The translations under genes were made by a program, and so were the position numbers. A stretch of DNA of 64,000 bases from Pseudolabrys sp. (GTDB lineage: Bacteria; Pseudomonadota; Alphaproteobacteria; Rhizobiales; Xanthobacteraceae): contig JALHRB010000011.1 in NCBI GenBank assembly GCA_022841665.1, positions 1 through 64,000 on the forward strand. The letters are read 5' to 3'. The notes under the pieces were generated by a model. The model saw nothing but the letters and a program-made list of their open reading frames with translations. It did no database searches and was not told where the DNA came from. Positions 34,731 through 43,634 of the stretch are shown here, one piece after another (positions within the stretch are counted from its first letter, which is position 1; the number at the start of each line of letters is the position of its first letter).

Positions 34731-36326
34731 ATGACAACCGCCGCAACGGCCAAGCCGGCGCTCTGGACCGCCGGCGACTGGAACGCCTTTTTCGGTTTCG
34801 GGACCAATATCCTGGTCAACATGCTGGTGCTGACCGGGCTCTTGCGCTTCGTGCTCAAGATGCCGGACTCGCTGGTGTTCGGCCGCATCCTGCCCGCGCT
34901 CGGGCTGATGATGTGCCTGTCCACGCTCTACTACGCCTGGCTCGCCTACGACCTGGCGAGAAAGACCGGCCGCAGCGACGTCTGCGCGCTGCCGTCGGGC
35001 GTGAGCGTGCCGCACATGTTCATCGTCACCTTCGTCATCATGTTGCCGATCTCGCTGTCGACCGGCGACCCGGTGAAGGGCTGGGAAGCCGGCCTGGTCT
35101 GGGTGTTATTCCAGAGCTTCATCCTGATGATCGGCGGCTATATCGCGCCCTTCATCCGCAAGATCACGCCGCGCGCGGCCCTGCTCGGCACGCTGGCCGG
35201 CGTCTCCATCACCTTCATCTCCATGCGCCCGGCGCTGGAGATATTCATGACGCCGGTGATAGGGCTGACCTGCTTCGCCATCATTTTGGTGAGCTGGTTC
35301 GGCGGCGTGAAATACCCGAAGGGTATTCCTGCCGGCCTCGTCGCCATCGCGGTCGGCGTCGTCATCGCCTGGGGCTCCAACCTGTTCGGCCTCAATGTCG
35401 GCGGCATGAGCGGCGCCAAGGTGGTCGCGGCCTTCTCCAATTTTGGCTTCTCGGTGCCGCTGCCGGCCTTCGGCCACGTGTTCTCCGGCTTCGAGTTTCT
35501 CGGCATCATCCTGGTCACCGCGATTCCTTACGGCATCTACGACCTGGTCGAGGCGATGGACAACGTGGAAAGCGCGGAGGCCGCGGGTGACGCTTACCCG
35601 ACGACGCGCGTGCTCACCGCCGACGGCGTGGTCAGCCTGATTGGCTGCTTGATGGGCAACCCCTTCATCAACGCGGTCTACATCGGCCATCCCGGCTGGA
35701 AGGCGATGGGCGGCCGCATCGGCTATTCGGCCGCGACCGGGCTGATGGTGATCGTGCTGTCCTGGTTCGGGCTGATCGCATTGCTGCTGGCCGTGATTCC
35801 CGTGGTCGCGATCTCGCCGATCCTGCTCTACATCGGCATGCTGATCGGCGCGCAGGCGTTCCAGTCGACGCCGAAGGAGCACGCGCCGGCGATCGCGCTG
35901 TCGCTCACGCCGCATCTCGCCGCCTGGGCGACGGTGCTGCTCAGCGGCGCGCTCGGCGCCGCCGGCATGAATTTCGCCGCCATCCACGCGCCCGAGTTCG
36001 TCGGCAAGATGGCGCAGAACGGCGTGCTGTTCCACGGCCTCGAGGTGATGGGCGGCGGGTCGATTCTCACCGGCCTGGTGCTCGGGGCCATCGCCGCCTT
36101 CGTCATCGATCGCAATTTCACCAAGGCCTCGGCCTTCGCGCTGGCCGGCGCGGTGCTCACTTACTTCGGCTTCATGCACGGCGAAGCGGTCGGCATCGGC
36201 GGCGGCTTCGGCGTGACGCCGGGCGTGGCGCTCGCTTACCTCATCGTGGCGGGCTTCCTGTTCGCGTTGACCAAGGCGCCAGCGATGGTCGAGATGCCGG
36301 CCAAGACGGCGGTACCCGCGGAGTAG
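34731..36326 (+). CDS. NCS2-type xanthine/uracil permease-like membrane transporter
   Basis: A 531-residue protein with about 12-14 hydrophobic spans. The N-terminal motif FFGFGTNILVNMLVLTGL, ALPSGVSVPHMFI (half-helix region), TAIPYGIYDLVEAMDNVESAE (a Glu at the substrate site) and NPFINAVYIGHPGWKAMGGR match the AzgA/NCS2 fold of nucleobase transporters. The substrate is probably a purine, pyrimidine or related nitrogen compound; the exact ligand is unknown. GAGGGGGA precedes the ATG. With a sigma-54 promoter and an amidohydrolase next door, a nitrogen-scavenging role is likely. Confidence 0.78.
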   Translation: MTTAATAKPALWTAGDWNAFFGFGTNILVNMLVLTGLLRFVLKMPDSLVFGRILPALGLMMCLSTLYYAWLAYDLARKTGRSDVCALPSGVSVPHMFIVTFVIMLPISLSTGDPVKGWEAGLVWVLFQSFILMIGGYIAPFIRKITPRAALLGTLAGVSITFISMRPALEIFMTPVIGLTCFAIILVSWFGGVKYPKGIPAGLVAIAVGVVIAWGSNLFGLNVGGMSGAKVVAAFSNFGFSVPLPAFGHVFSGFEFLGIILVTAIPYGIYDLVEAMDNVESAEAAGDAYPTTRVLTADGVVSLIGCLMGNPFINAVYIGHPGWKAMGGRIGYSAATGLMVIVLSWFGLIALLLAVIPVVAISPILLYIGMLIGAQAFQSTPKEHAPAIALSLTPHLAAWATVLLSGALGAAGMNFAAIHAPEFVGKMAQNGVLFHGLEVMGGGSILTGLVLGAIAAFVIDRNFTKASAFALAGAVLTYFGFMHGEAVGIGGGFGVTPGVALAYLIVAGFLFALTKAPAMVEMPAKTAVPAE

Positions 36327-36388
36327 GCTGGCCCCCGCGCAAGAGGGCGGTATAGTCCGGCGCGATTCCGCACCGGATTGAACCGCTC

Positions 36389-36946
36389 TTGTCCGACGCA
36401 ACTCCTTCCCGCCGACGGCGGCGCGCCTTCGACTGGTCGACCGCGGCCATCGCCGCCGTGGCTTTCGCCGCGGCCGCCATCGTCTATGCGCGCGACGGGC
36501 GCGAGCATTTCCTCGCCATCCTGTTCGGCGACGTATTCTTGTTCGCCGATATCCTGCCGAAAGTGCTGGCCGGCTGCCTGATCGGTGCGCTCATCACGCT
36601 GATCCTGCCGCGCGAATTGGTGGCGCGCTGGGTCGGTCATGAATCCGGCTTCACCGGGTTGCTCATTGCCGCGATGTTCGGCTTCATCCTGCCCGGCGGG
36701 CCGATCACCATCTATCCCGTGGCCGGCGCCTTCCTGGTGATGGGCGCCGATGCCGGCGCGGTGGTCGCCTTCATCACGTCGTGGACCTTGATCGGCTACA
36801 CCCGCGCGCTGGTGTGGGAACTGCCCTTCTTCGGCGCCGACTTCGTGCTCTGGCGCATCTTGGCCGCGCTGCCGCTGCCGATCCTCGCCGGCCTGCTCGC
36901 GCGCCTCGTTGTGCGCACCGGCATCGCCTCGAAGCCCGACGCATGA
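36389..36946 (+). CDS. YraQ-like half-size permease, subunit 1
   Basis: A 185-residue membrane protein with about four to five spans, resembling the first half of YraQ/ArsP_1-type permeases (Pfam 'Predicted permease', normally about 300-350 residues). The motif PGGPITIYPVAGAFLVMGA (about residues 96-114) is repeated in the next gene as PGGPVVGFSIGAAALKSGA. The start is a TTG, since no ATG precedes the first helix. It overlaps the next gene by ATGA. The substrate is not known; relatives are linked to metalloid or organoarsenical export, others to unknown solutes. Confidence 0.65.
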   Translation: MSDATPSRRRRRAFDWSTAAIAAVAFAAAAIVYARDGREHFLAILFGDVFLFADILPKVLAGCLIGALITLILPRELVARWVGHESGFTGLLIAAMFGFILPGGPITIYPVAGAFLVMGADAGAVVAFITSWTLIGYTRALVWELPFFGADFVLWRILAALPLPILAGLLARLVVRTGIASKPDA

Positions 36947-37437
36947 CGCTCGCCGTCAACATCCTGCTGTGGGCGGTCGTCGGAGGGCTGGCGATTTTCG
37001 CCGCCTCGCGCGGCCGCTTCCTGCTGCACGAAGGCATCCGCGTCGGCATCGGCGAGTTTCTCGCGCTGCTGCCGCGCATCGGCATCGGCGTCGTCGGCGC
37101 CGGCTTTCTCGCCCAGGCGATCCCGAGCGAATGGATCTCGCCCTGGCTCGGGCCGCAATCCGGCTTGCTCGGCATCGTCGTCGCCACCGTCGGCGGCGCG
37201 TTGACGCCGGGCGGGCCGGTGGTCGGCTTCTCGATCGGCGCCGCCGCGCTCAAAAGCGGCGCCGGCGCGCCGCAGGTGATCGCCTATTCGACCGCCTGGG
37301 CGCTGTACGCCATCCACCGGCTGGTGATCTGGGAAGTGCCGATGATGCCGGCGCGCATCGTCTGGCTGCGCGCGGCGGTGTCGCTGCCGCTGCCCTTCAT
37401 GGCGGCCTGGCTGGCGATGCTGCTCGGCAAGCCGTAA
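36943..37437 (+). CDS. YraQ-like half-size permease, subunit 2
   Basis: A 164-residue membrane protein, the homologous partner of the preceding gene. Both end with the same pattern (WTLIGYTRALVWELPFF there, WALYAIHRLVIWEVPMM here), so they are paralogous halves of one transporter that would assemble as a heterodimer. ATG at 36943 overlaps the previous TGA. In most relatives both halves are fused in a single chain. Confidence 0.65.
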   Translation: MTLAVNILLWAVVGGLAIFAASRGRFLLHEGIRVGIGEFLALLPRIGIGVVGAGFLAQAIPSEWISPWLGPQSGLLGIVVATVGGALTPGGPVVGFSIGAAALKSGAGAPQVIAYSTAWALYAIHRLVIWEVPMMPARIVWLRAAVSLPLPFMAAWLAMLLGKP

Positions 37438-37449
37438 TTCAAATTCCGG

Positions 37450-38376
37450 TCAATGCATCGCGGCGCCGGTGCGCGGCACGATGGCGCCGCGATGGCGGAT
37501 CACCTGCGCGGCGAGGACATGCGCCGCCTGCGCCGCTTCCGCGGCCGGGCGCCCGTTCAGCCGCGCAGCCAGATAACCGGCATTGAAGCCGTCGCCGGCC
37601 GCGGTCGGGTCGACCGGCACGACGACGTCCGGCACCGGCACCGCCTCGCGCCGGTCGCCGACCGCGACCAGCGCGCTGTTCGGCCCGTTCTTCACCGCGA
37701 TCTCTTTCACGCCGAAGGCCTGCAGCCGCTCGATGGTCGCCTCGGGCGAGGGGTCGCCCCACAGCACCGCCTCGTCGTCGTAAGCGGGCAGGGCGATGTC
37801 GACGCGCTTGAGCGCTTCCGCGCACACGGTGCGCGCCCGCGTCAGATCGCCCTTCCAGCCGTGCGGCCGGAAATTGCCGTCGAAGGCGACCTTGGCGCCG
37901 GCCGCGCGCGCGAGCTCGAGCGCGGCAAGAAAGCGGCCGAGCCCGATATTGGAATAGAGCGACAACGTGATGCCCGAGAAGAAGACGAGCCGCGCCGTGG
38001 TCAGGCTCTCCGCCACGCGGCTCCAACCGGGCAATTCGAACAGCTCGCGCGCCGGCGCCGCCTCGCGCCAAGCATGCACGCGCCGCTCGCCGCGCGCGTC
38101 GCTGTCGATCAGCGCCAGTCCCGGCAGCCGTCCCGCCACGCGCAGCACCAGGTCGGTGGCGATGCCCTCGGCCTGCGCCAGGGCCACGATGGCATCCGAA
38201 TAAGGGTCGTCGCCGAGCGCGGAGGCGAAGCCGGCCGGCACGCCGGCCCGCGCCAGGTAGATCGCGGTGTTGAAGACGTCGCCGCCACTCGCCAGCGCGA
38301 AACGGCCGTCGCCGCCGCGGGCGAGCTCGACGGTCGCTTCGCCGACGCAGATTGCGCGCTTGGCCTGCTCAGTCAT
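37450..38376 (-). CDS. PfkB family sugar kinase (2-keto-3-deoxygluconate kinase-like)
   Basis: A 308-residue ribokinase-fold enzyme. The N-terminal substrate segment GGDVFNTAIYLARAGVP (about residues 32-48) and C-terminal signature DPTAAGDGFNAGYLA (catalytic Asp in AGDG) are clear. The sequence pattern is closest to KdgK-type sugar-acid kinases, but ribokinase or fructokinase activity cannot be excluded. MTEQAKRA at 38376 is the likeliest start; a GGCGAA-containing alternative at 38391 is possible. Divergent from a TRAP transporter gene with a shared palindromic operator, which supports sugar-acid use. Confidence 0.82.
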   Translation of the reverse strand: MTEQAKRAICVGEATVELARGGDGRFALASGGDVFNTAIYLARAGVPAGFASALGDDPYSDAIVALAQAEGIATDLVLRVAGRLPGLALIDSDARGERRVHAWREAAPARELFELPGWSRVAESLTTARLVFFSGITLSLYSNIGLGRFLAALELARAAGAKVAFDGNFRPHGWKGDLTRARTVCAEALKRVDIALPAYDDEAVLWGDPSPEATIERLQAFGVKEIAVKNGPNSALVAVGDRREAVPVPDVVVPVDPTAAGDGFNAGYLAARLNGRPAAEAAQAAHVLAAQVIRHRGAIVPRTGAAMH

Positions 38377-38427
38377 GGCCTCTTCGCCCATCCCATCAGG
38401 TGCCGCCCACCGGCGGGGAACTCGACC

Positions 38428-38450
38428 ATGGTCCATATTGCACGGACCAT
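38428..38450. promoter_or_regulatory. Palindromic operator between the sugar kinase and TRAP genes
   Basis: ATGGTCC-N9-GGACCAT is a perfect 7-bp inverted repeat in the divergent promoter region. No regulator gene is adjacent; a GntR, IclR or LacI-type protein encoded elsewhere is the likely binder. Confidence 0.6.
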
Positions 38451-38572
38451 AAACGTGTTAGCCTTCGAAGAGGGGCGAGGGAACATCCAATACGCAAAAC
38501 GACCGGAAGTCATTCCGGCGGCGAATAATGTTGCGCTGCGGTCGAGCCGGCCGATAGCGCTCCGGGGGGAAG

Positions 38573-40777
38573 ATGGCTGACGAGAGCAGGGCGGAAGACG
38601 CCATTTCCGCCGAGGGCCTGCGCAAGGCCGAAGAATACATCCAGCAGGAAGAAGGCGCCGCCAACCGGCTGGCCGGCTGGTCGGGCATCATCGTCACCGG
38701 CATCGCGGTGGCGATGACTTTGTTCCACCTCTATGCCGCCTACGACATCGTCCCGACCCAGCCGCTGCGCTACACCCACGTCGCCTTCGTGCTGGTGCTG
38801 AGCTTCCTGCTGTTCCCGCTGGCCGCACGCTTCCGCAACCGCATCGAGTGGTTCGACGTGCTCGCCGGGCTCGCCGCCATCGGCATCATGGCTTACGCGA
38901 TCCTGGGCGGCGACGACTTCACCGACCGTGCCGCGGTGCCGGAAAAATGGGACGTCATCCTCGGCATCGCGCTGATCGTGCTGGTGCTGGAGGCCGCGCG
39001 CCGCACCACCGGCCCGATCATGCCGATCGTCGCCGTGCTGTTCATCGCCTATGCGTTGTTCGGCGATTACCTGCCGCCGCCGTGGACGCATCGCCCTTAC
39101 GACTTCCCGCGGCTGATCGGCCATCTTTTCATTACGCTCGAAGGCATCTTCGGCGTCGCGGTCGACGTCTCGGCGACGCTGATCATCATGTTCACGATCT
39201 ACGGCGCCATCCTGCAGCATTCCGGCGCCGGAAAATTCTTCATCGACTTTTCGCTCGCGGCCATGGGCAACAAGCCCTCGAGCGCCGGCCGCTCGGTAGT
39301 GGCGTCCTCGTTCCTGCTCGGCGGACCTTCCGGCTCGGGCGTCGCCACCACGGTGATGATCGGCACGGTCGCCTGGCCGATGCTGAAGAAGGCCGGCTTC
39401 GAGGCCAACGCCGCCGGCGGTCTGCTGGCGGCCGGCGGTCTCGGCGCGATCATCTCGCCGCCGGTGCTGGGCGCGGCGGCGTTCCTGATCGCCGAATTCT
39501 TGAAGATCAGCTACCTCGACGTCATCTGGATGGCCGTCATCCCGACCTGCCTCTACTATTTCTCGCTGCTGTTCATGGTGGAGCTCGACGCCTTCCGCTT
39601 CGGCGCGCGCGAGGTGATCTTCAAGCAAGAGATGCCGCTCGGCCGGATGGTCAGGCGCTACGGCTTCCATTTCATTTCGCTGGTCGCCGTCGTCGTCTTT
39701 ATGGTGATCGGCTATTCGCCGATGCTCTCGGTGTTCTATTCGACCATGCTGGCCTTCGCGCTGAGTGCGCTGGCGCCGGAGACCGCGCTCGGCCCGCGCT
39801 GGCTGCTGATGCCGCTGCTGGTGATCGGAGCGCTGGCGGCCGCCTTGTTTATGATCCCGGCGATCGGCTCGTCGAGCGTCGCCGTCGCATTCGAAGCCTA
39901 TTTCCCGATGCTGGTTCTGTTGGCGATCGCGGGCCTCGCCATTGTCGGCCTCGTTCCCGCCGGGCAAAGGATCGTGCCGCAGGCGCGCAAGCTCACTTCC
40001 GCTTTGTCGGACGGCGCGGTCAGCGCGCTCGGCGCCGCGACCACCTGCGCCTCGGCCGGCATCATCGTCGGCGTCGTTACGCTCACCGGCCTCGGCCTGA
40101 AGTTCTCCTCCATCGTCATCGACTATGCCGGCGGCAGCCTGCTGCTCACCGCGATCTACACCGGCCTGATCGTCTGGATCATCGGGCTCGCAGTGCCGGT
40201 CACCGCCTCCTACATCATCTGCGCCGTGATCGCGGCGCCGGCGCTCATCAAGCTCGGCGTGCCCGATTACGCCGCGCACATGTTCATCTTTTACTACGCG
40301 GTGCTCTCGGAAGTGTCGCCGCCGACCGCGCTGTCGCCTTTCGCGGCCGCCGCGATCACCGGCGGCGATCCCTACAAGACCACCCTGCATGCTTGGAAGT
40401 ACACGCTGCCCGCGTTCCTGGTGCCCTTCGTTTTCGTGCTGGATCCGCAGGGCATCGGCCTGCTGATGAAGATCCCCAAGGGCGGCTCGATGTACGACAT
40501 CATCTGGATCACGGCGGTCACCGGCGCCGGGCTTGCCGCGCTGGCGGCGGCGGCGCAGGGCTGGGCCATTCGCCGCACCCCGCTGGTCGAGCGGGTCCTG
40601 TTCGGCCTGGCGGGGCTTCTGCTGGTGTTCCCGAGCCTGCTCGAGGCCATCATGGAGGTCGTGACCGGCCTGGACATTCCCTATCCGGCGCCGTTCGGGT
40701 TAAGCTTGGGCTTGGCTTTGCTGTTATGGCAATGGAAAGGCCCGGTGCCAGCCGGACTGCAAACAACCGGTCGATAA
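38573..40777 (+). CDS. TRAP transporter, fused 4TM-12TM permease
   Basis: A 734-residue membrane protein with about 16-18 spans, the fused DctQ/DctM arrangement typical of TRAP-TAXI systems (usual length 630-870). An N-terminal four-span part (to about residue 180) is followed by the DctM domain with its GGPSGSGVATTVMIG (about 245-259) and SGAGKFFIDFSLA (about 214-226) motifs. It takes up an organic acid with Na+. GGGGGG lies just upstream of the ATG. The adjacent TAXI receptor confirms the class. Confidence 0.92.
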   Translation: MADESRAEDAISAEGLRKAEEYIQQEEGAANRLAGWSGIIVTGIAVAMTLFHLYAAYDIVPTQPLRYTHVAFVLVLSFLLFPLAARFRNRIEWFDVLAGLAAIGIMAYAILGGDDFTDRAAVPEKWDVILGIALIVLVLEAARRTTGPIMPIVAVLFIAYALFGDYLPPPWTHRPYDFPRLIGHLFITLEGIFGVAVDVSATLIIMFTIYGAILQHSGAGKFFIDFSLAAMGNKPSSAGRSVVASSFLLGGPSGSGVATTVMIGTVAWPMLKKAGFEANAAGGLLAAGGLGAIISPPVLGAAAFLIAEFLKISYLDVIWMAVIPTCLYYFSLLFMVELDAFRFGAREVIFKQEMPLGRMVRRYGFHFISLVAVVVFMVIGYSPMLSVFYSTMLAFALSALAPETALGPRWLLMPLLVIGALAAALFMIPAIGSSSVAVAFEAYFPMLVLLAIAGLAIVGLVPAGQRIVPQARKLTSALSDGAVSALGAATTCASAGIIVGVVTLTGLGLKFSSIVIDYAGGSLLLTAIYTGLIVWIIGLAVPVTASYIICAVIAAPALIKLGVPDYAAHMFIFYYAVLSEVSPPTALSPFAAAAITGGDPYKTTLHAWKYTLPAFLVPFVFVLDPQGIGLLMKIPKGGSMYDIIWITAVTGAGLAALAAAAQGWAIRRTPLVERVLFGLAGLLLVFPSLLEAIMEVVTGLDIPYPAPFGLSLGLALLLWQWKGPVPAGLQTTGR

Positions 40778-40801
40778 AATCAAAACATGGAGGAACGAAG
40801 A

Positions 40802-41767
40802 ATGAAGCGAAGATTCACGATTGCGCTGTCCGCGGTAGCAGCCGTTGCGGTGCTGTTCGGCGTGGCGCAGGCACAGCAGAAGACCATTGCGATCGGCACC
40901 GGAGGCACCGGCGGTGTCTATTATCCGCTCGGCGGCGGTCTCGCCAACGTGCTCTCCAAGTCGATCCCCGGCCTGCAGGCGACCGCCGAAGTCACCGGCG
41001 GCTCGGTCGACAATCTCAAGCTGATCGGCGCCGGACGCAGCGAGCTCGCCTTCTCGATGGTGGACGCCGCGCTCGATGCCGAAAAGGGCCAGGACAAGTT
41101 CAAGGGCAACCCGGTGCCGGTGCGCACCTTGATGGTGCTCTACCCGAACCAGATGCACGTCGTGACCATCGAAGGCACCGGCATCAACACGATGGCCGAC
41201 CTCAAGGGCAAGCGCGTGTCCACCGGCTCGGGCGGCAGCGCCACCGAGGTGATGGCGTTCCGCGTGATCGACGCCGCCGGCCTCGACAAGGACAAGGACA
41301 TGAAGCGCGAGCGCCTCGGCGTCGCCGAGTCCGTCAACGCGCTCAAGGACCGCAAGATCGACGCCTTCTTCTGGGTCGGCGGCTTGCCGACCGCGGCGGT
41401 CACCGATCTCGGCGCGACGCCGGGCGTCAAGATCAAGCTCGTCGACCACGCCGAGACCGCCGCCAAGATGAACGCCAAGTACGGCAACCTCTATGCCGGC
41501 AGCACCATCAAGGCCGGCACCTATCCGGGCCAGACCACCGACAACAAGAACACGGTGGTTTGGAACATCCTGGTCGCGCACCAGAACATGCCCGACCAGA
41601 TGGCCTATGACATCGTCAAGACCATCATCGACAAGAAGGCTGACCTCGTCGCCGTCCACGGCGAGGCGAAGAACTTCTCGGTCGAGAACCAGGTGACGGC
41701 CTACTCGCCGATCCCGTGGCACCCGGGCGCGGTGAAGTACTTCAAGGAAAAAGGCGCCAAGATGTAA
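40802..41767 (+). CDS. TAXI family TRAP solute-binding receptor
   Basis: A 321-residue periplasmic receptor. Signal peptide (MKRRFTIALSAVAAVAVLFGVAQA), then QKTIAIGTGGTGGVYYPLGG, the TAXI hallmark, and GKRVSTGSGGSATEVMAFR, the second ligand loop. The ATG at 40802 has GGAGG 8 nt upstream. It lies 24 nt after the permease gene and delivers its ligand to it; a sugar acid or dicarboxylate is likely from the linked kinase. Confidence 0.92.
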   Translation: MKRRFTIALSAVAAVAVLFGVAQAQQKTIAIGTGGTGGVYYPLGGGLANVLSKSIPGLQATAEVTGGSVDNLKLIGAGRSELAFSMVDAALDAEKGQDKFKGNPVPVRTLMVLYPNQMHVVTIEGTGINTMADLKGKRVSTGSGGSATEVMAFRVIDAAGLDKDKDMKRERLGVAESVNALKDRKIDAFFWVGGLPTAAVTDLGATPGVKIKLVDHAETAAKMNAKYGNLYAGSTIKAGTYPGQTTDNKNTVVWNILVAHQNMPDQMAYDIVKTIIDKKADLVAVHGEAKNFSVENQVTAYSPIPWHPGAVKYFKEKGAKM

Positions 41768-41772
41768 GCTTG

Positions 41773-41817
41773 CCCCGGACGCGGCGCAGCACGAAGTGAT
41801 GCGCCGCAGATCCGGGG
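41773..41817. repeat. Palindromic intergenic repeat, CGCAGCACGAAG family, copy 2
   Basis: CCCCGGA...GCGGCGCAGCACGAAGTGATGCGCCGC...TCCGGGG, with an 8-bp inner stem. It begins 6 nt after the TAXI gene stop. Confidence 0.8.
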
Positions 41818-41837
41818 GCGCGCTGCCGACGATCGCG

Positions 41838-41870
41838 ACGGCCCCTCTCAGGCGGGGCCGTTTGCGTTTT
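41838..41870 (+). terminator. Terminator after the TRAP-TAXI operon
   Basis: The stem ACGGCCCC / GGGGCCGT with an 8-nt loop (41838-41861) is followed by a T-rich tail TTGCGTTTT. Confidence 0.7.
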
Positions 41871-41883
41871 GCGACCTTTCTTG

Positions 41884-41987
41884 CCTCCCCCTGAAAGGGG
41901 AGGTCGGATCGCGAAGCGATCCGGGTGGGGTCGTCTTAACCGCCGCATGACCCCCTCCCTGACCCTCCCCCTTTCAGGGGGAGGGAA
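41884..41987. repeat. Palindromic intergenic repeat, CCTCCCCCTGAAAGGGGAGG family, copy 1
   Basis: CCTCCCC...GGGGAGG, CGGATCGC-GAAGC-GATCCG and the closing CCCTCCCCC/GGGGGAGGG hairpins form a long compound palindrome between the convergent TRAP and znuB genes. Related copies lie at 49588-49723 and 60372-60516. Confidence 0.8.
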
Positions 41988-41995
41988 TTGAGAGG

Positions 41996-42814
41996 CTAGT
42001 GCGCATGGGTGTGGGAATGCTGGCGCTGCGTGTTCGCCGGCCAGAGCAGCGCGGCGAAATAGCCGAGCGCGCTCAAGGCGGCGATGCAGAAGCTCACCGG
42101 CCAGTCGGTGTAGTAGGCGATGACGATGCCGAGCCAGGCCTCCGCCAGCGCCAGCGCCGCCGCGACGGCAAGGCCCGCCCATAGCCCGGTCGTGATGCGC
42201 TGAGCCGCCGCCGCCGGCCCGACCATCAGCGTGAACACCAGCAGCACGCCGACGATCTGCGCGCAGGCCGACACCGCCAGCGCAACGATGGCAAGGAAAA
42301 CGGTGGAGACGAAGCGCAGCGGCACGCCCTTGGCCTCCGCCAGTTCGGGCTGGAGGCTGGCGAAGATCAAGGGCCGCATGATCGCGGCGAGGCCTAAGAG
42401 CGTCACCAGGCCGAGCCCGGCAAGCGTCGCGATCATGGCGTGATCGACCGCCAGCACGTTGCCGAACAAAAGCGCCGTCGCCTGCGTCGCGAAGGCGGTG
42501 TGGTAGTGCAGGAACAGCAGGCCGAAGCCGAGCGCCAGCGCCAGCACCACGCCGATGGCGACGTCGCGGTTGCTGAGGCGCTCGCTCAGCAGGCCCATGG
42601 CGATGCCGGCGGCGAGCGTGAAGCCGACCAGTCCCCACAAGGGCGCCAGCCCGATCAGCCCGGCCCCGGTCGCGCCGGCAAAGCCGATATGCGAGAGCGC
42701 GTGGCCGGCGAAGGTCTGCGCCCGCATCACCAGGAAATAGCCGGTGAGCCCCGACACCACCGCCACGATGCCGGCGGCGGCGAAGGCGTTGATCATGAAT
42801 TCATAGGCGAACAT
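41996..42814 (-). CDS. znuB: ZnuB zinc ABC transporter permease
   Basis: A 272-residue ABC-3 family inner-membrane permease with about eight spans. MRAQTFAGHALSHIGFAGATGAG (residues about 29-51) is the EAA-like family signature. A C-terminal His-rich tail (HSHTHAH) may help metal transfer. The ATG at 42814 lies one base after the znuC stop; no good ribosome site is visible, so coupling to znuC is assumed. Confidence 0.9.
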   Translation of the reverse strand: MFAYEFMINAFAAAGIVAVVSGLTGYFLVMRAQTFAGHALSHIGFAGATGAGLIGLAPLWGLVGFTLAAGIAMGLLSERLSNRDVAIGVVLALALGFGLLFLHYHTAFATQATALLFGNVLAVDHAMIATLAGLGLVTLLGLAAIMRPLIFASLQPELAEAKGVPLRFVSTVFLAIVALAVSACAQIVGVLLVFTLMVGPAAAAQRITTGLWAGLAVAAALALAEAWLGIVIAYYTDWPVSFCIAALSALGYFAALLWPANTQRQHSHTHAH

Positions 42815-42815
42815 G

Positions 42816-43634
42816 TCAGTGATGATGCCCATGCTCGTGCCCGTGATCGTGCACGTGGTGCACGCGCTCGACGTCCAGCCCGCGCGCCATCACGAAGATG
42901 TGGCCGTCGGTGCGCACGACATGGATGTCGGTGCCGTAGAGCCGCGACAGCACCGGCGCCGTCACCACGTCGTCGACGGTGCCGAGCACCGCCTGGCCGT
43001 TGCCGAGATAGAGCACGCGGTCGAGCGTGCCGAGCAATTGGTTGAGCTCGTGCGCCGAGAACAGCACGGTGATGCCGCGCTCGCGGCAGACCTTGCGCAC
43101 CGCGTCGATGGCCACCTCCTGGTGGCGGGCGTCCAGGCTGATCAGCGGCTCGTCCAGCAGCAGCAGCTTCGGATTGCCGATCAGCGCCTGCGCCAGCAGC
43201 AGTCGCTGCCGTTCGCCGCCCGACATCTCGCTCAGGGGCCGCTGCGCGAGATGCTGGGCGCCGATCGAAGCCAGCGTGGCGTCGATCGCGTCGCGCTCGG
43301 CCGGCGACAGCGAGGGAAGGCCCCAGCGGTGGCCGTTAAGCGACGCGCCGATGAAGTCGAGCCCGCGCACGCGCAGGTCGGGCAGCACCGTGCGCACTTG
43401 CGGCAGGTAACCGATTGCCGCATCGCCGCGCTCCGGCGCGCGGCCGAACACGCGCAACGTCCCGCGCGCCGGCGGCAGCAGGCCGAGGATCGCGCGCATC
43501 AGGGTGGTCTTGCCGGACCCGTTGGGGCCGAGCACGCCGATGAATTCGCCGGGCTCGATGGAAAAGCTCACGTCGTCGAGCACCGCGCGCCCGCCGAGGC
43601 GCAGCGAGACGCGATCGAGCGCGACGACGCTCAT
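42816..43634 (-). CDS. znuC: ZnuC zinc ABC transporter ATPase
   Basis: A 272-residue ABC ATPase. Walker A GPNGSGKTTL (about residues 36-45), signature LSEMSGGERQR (about 137-147) and Walker B LLLLDEPLISLD (about 160-171) are intact. The C-terminal end HVHDHGHEHGHHH is a His-rich metal-binding tail, seen in many alphaproteobacterial ZnuC proteins. It overlaps znuA by ATGA (43631-43634) and abuts znuB. Confidence 0.93.
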   Translation of the reverse strand: MSVVALDRVSLRLGGRAVLDDVSFSIEPGEFIGVLGPNGSGKTTLMRAILGLLPPARGTLRVFGRAPERGDAAIGYLPQVRTVLPDLRVRGLDFIGASLNGHRWGLPSLSPAERDAIDATLASIGAQHLAQRPLSEMSGGERQRLLLAQALIGNPKLLLLDEPLISLDARHQEVAIDAVRKVCRERGITVLFSAHELNQLLGTLDRVLYLGNGQAVLGTVDDVVTAPVLSRLYGTDIHVVRTDGHIFVMARGLDVERVHHVHDHGHEHGHHH

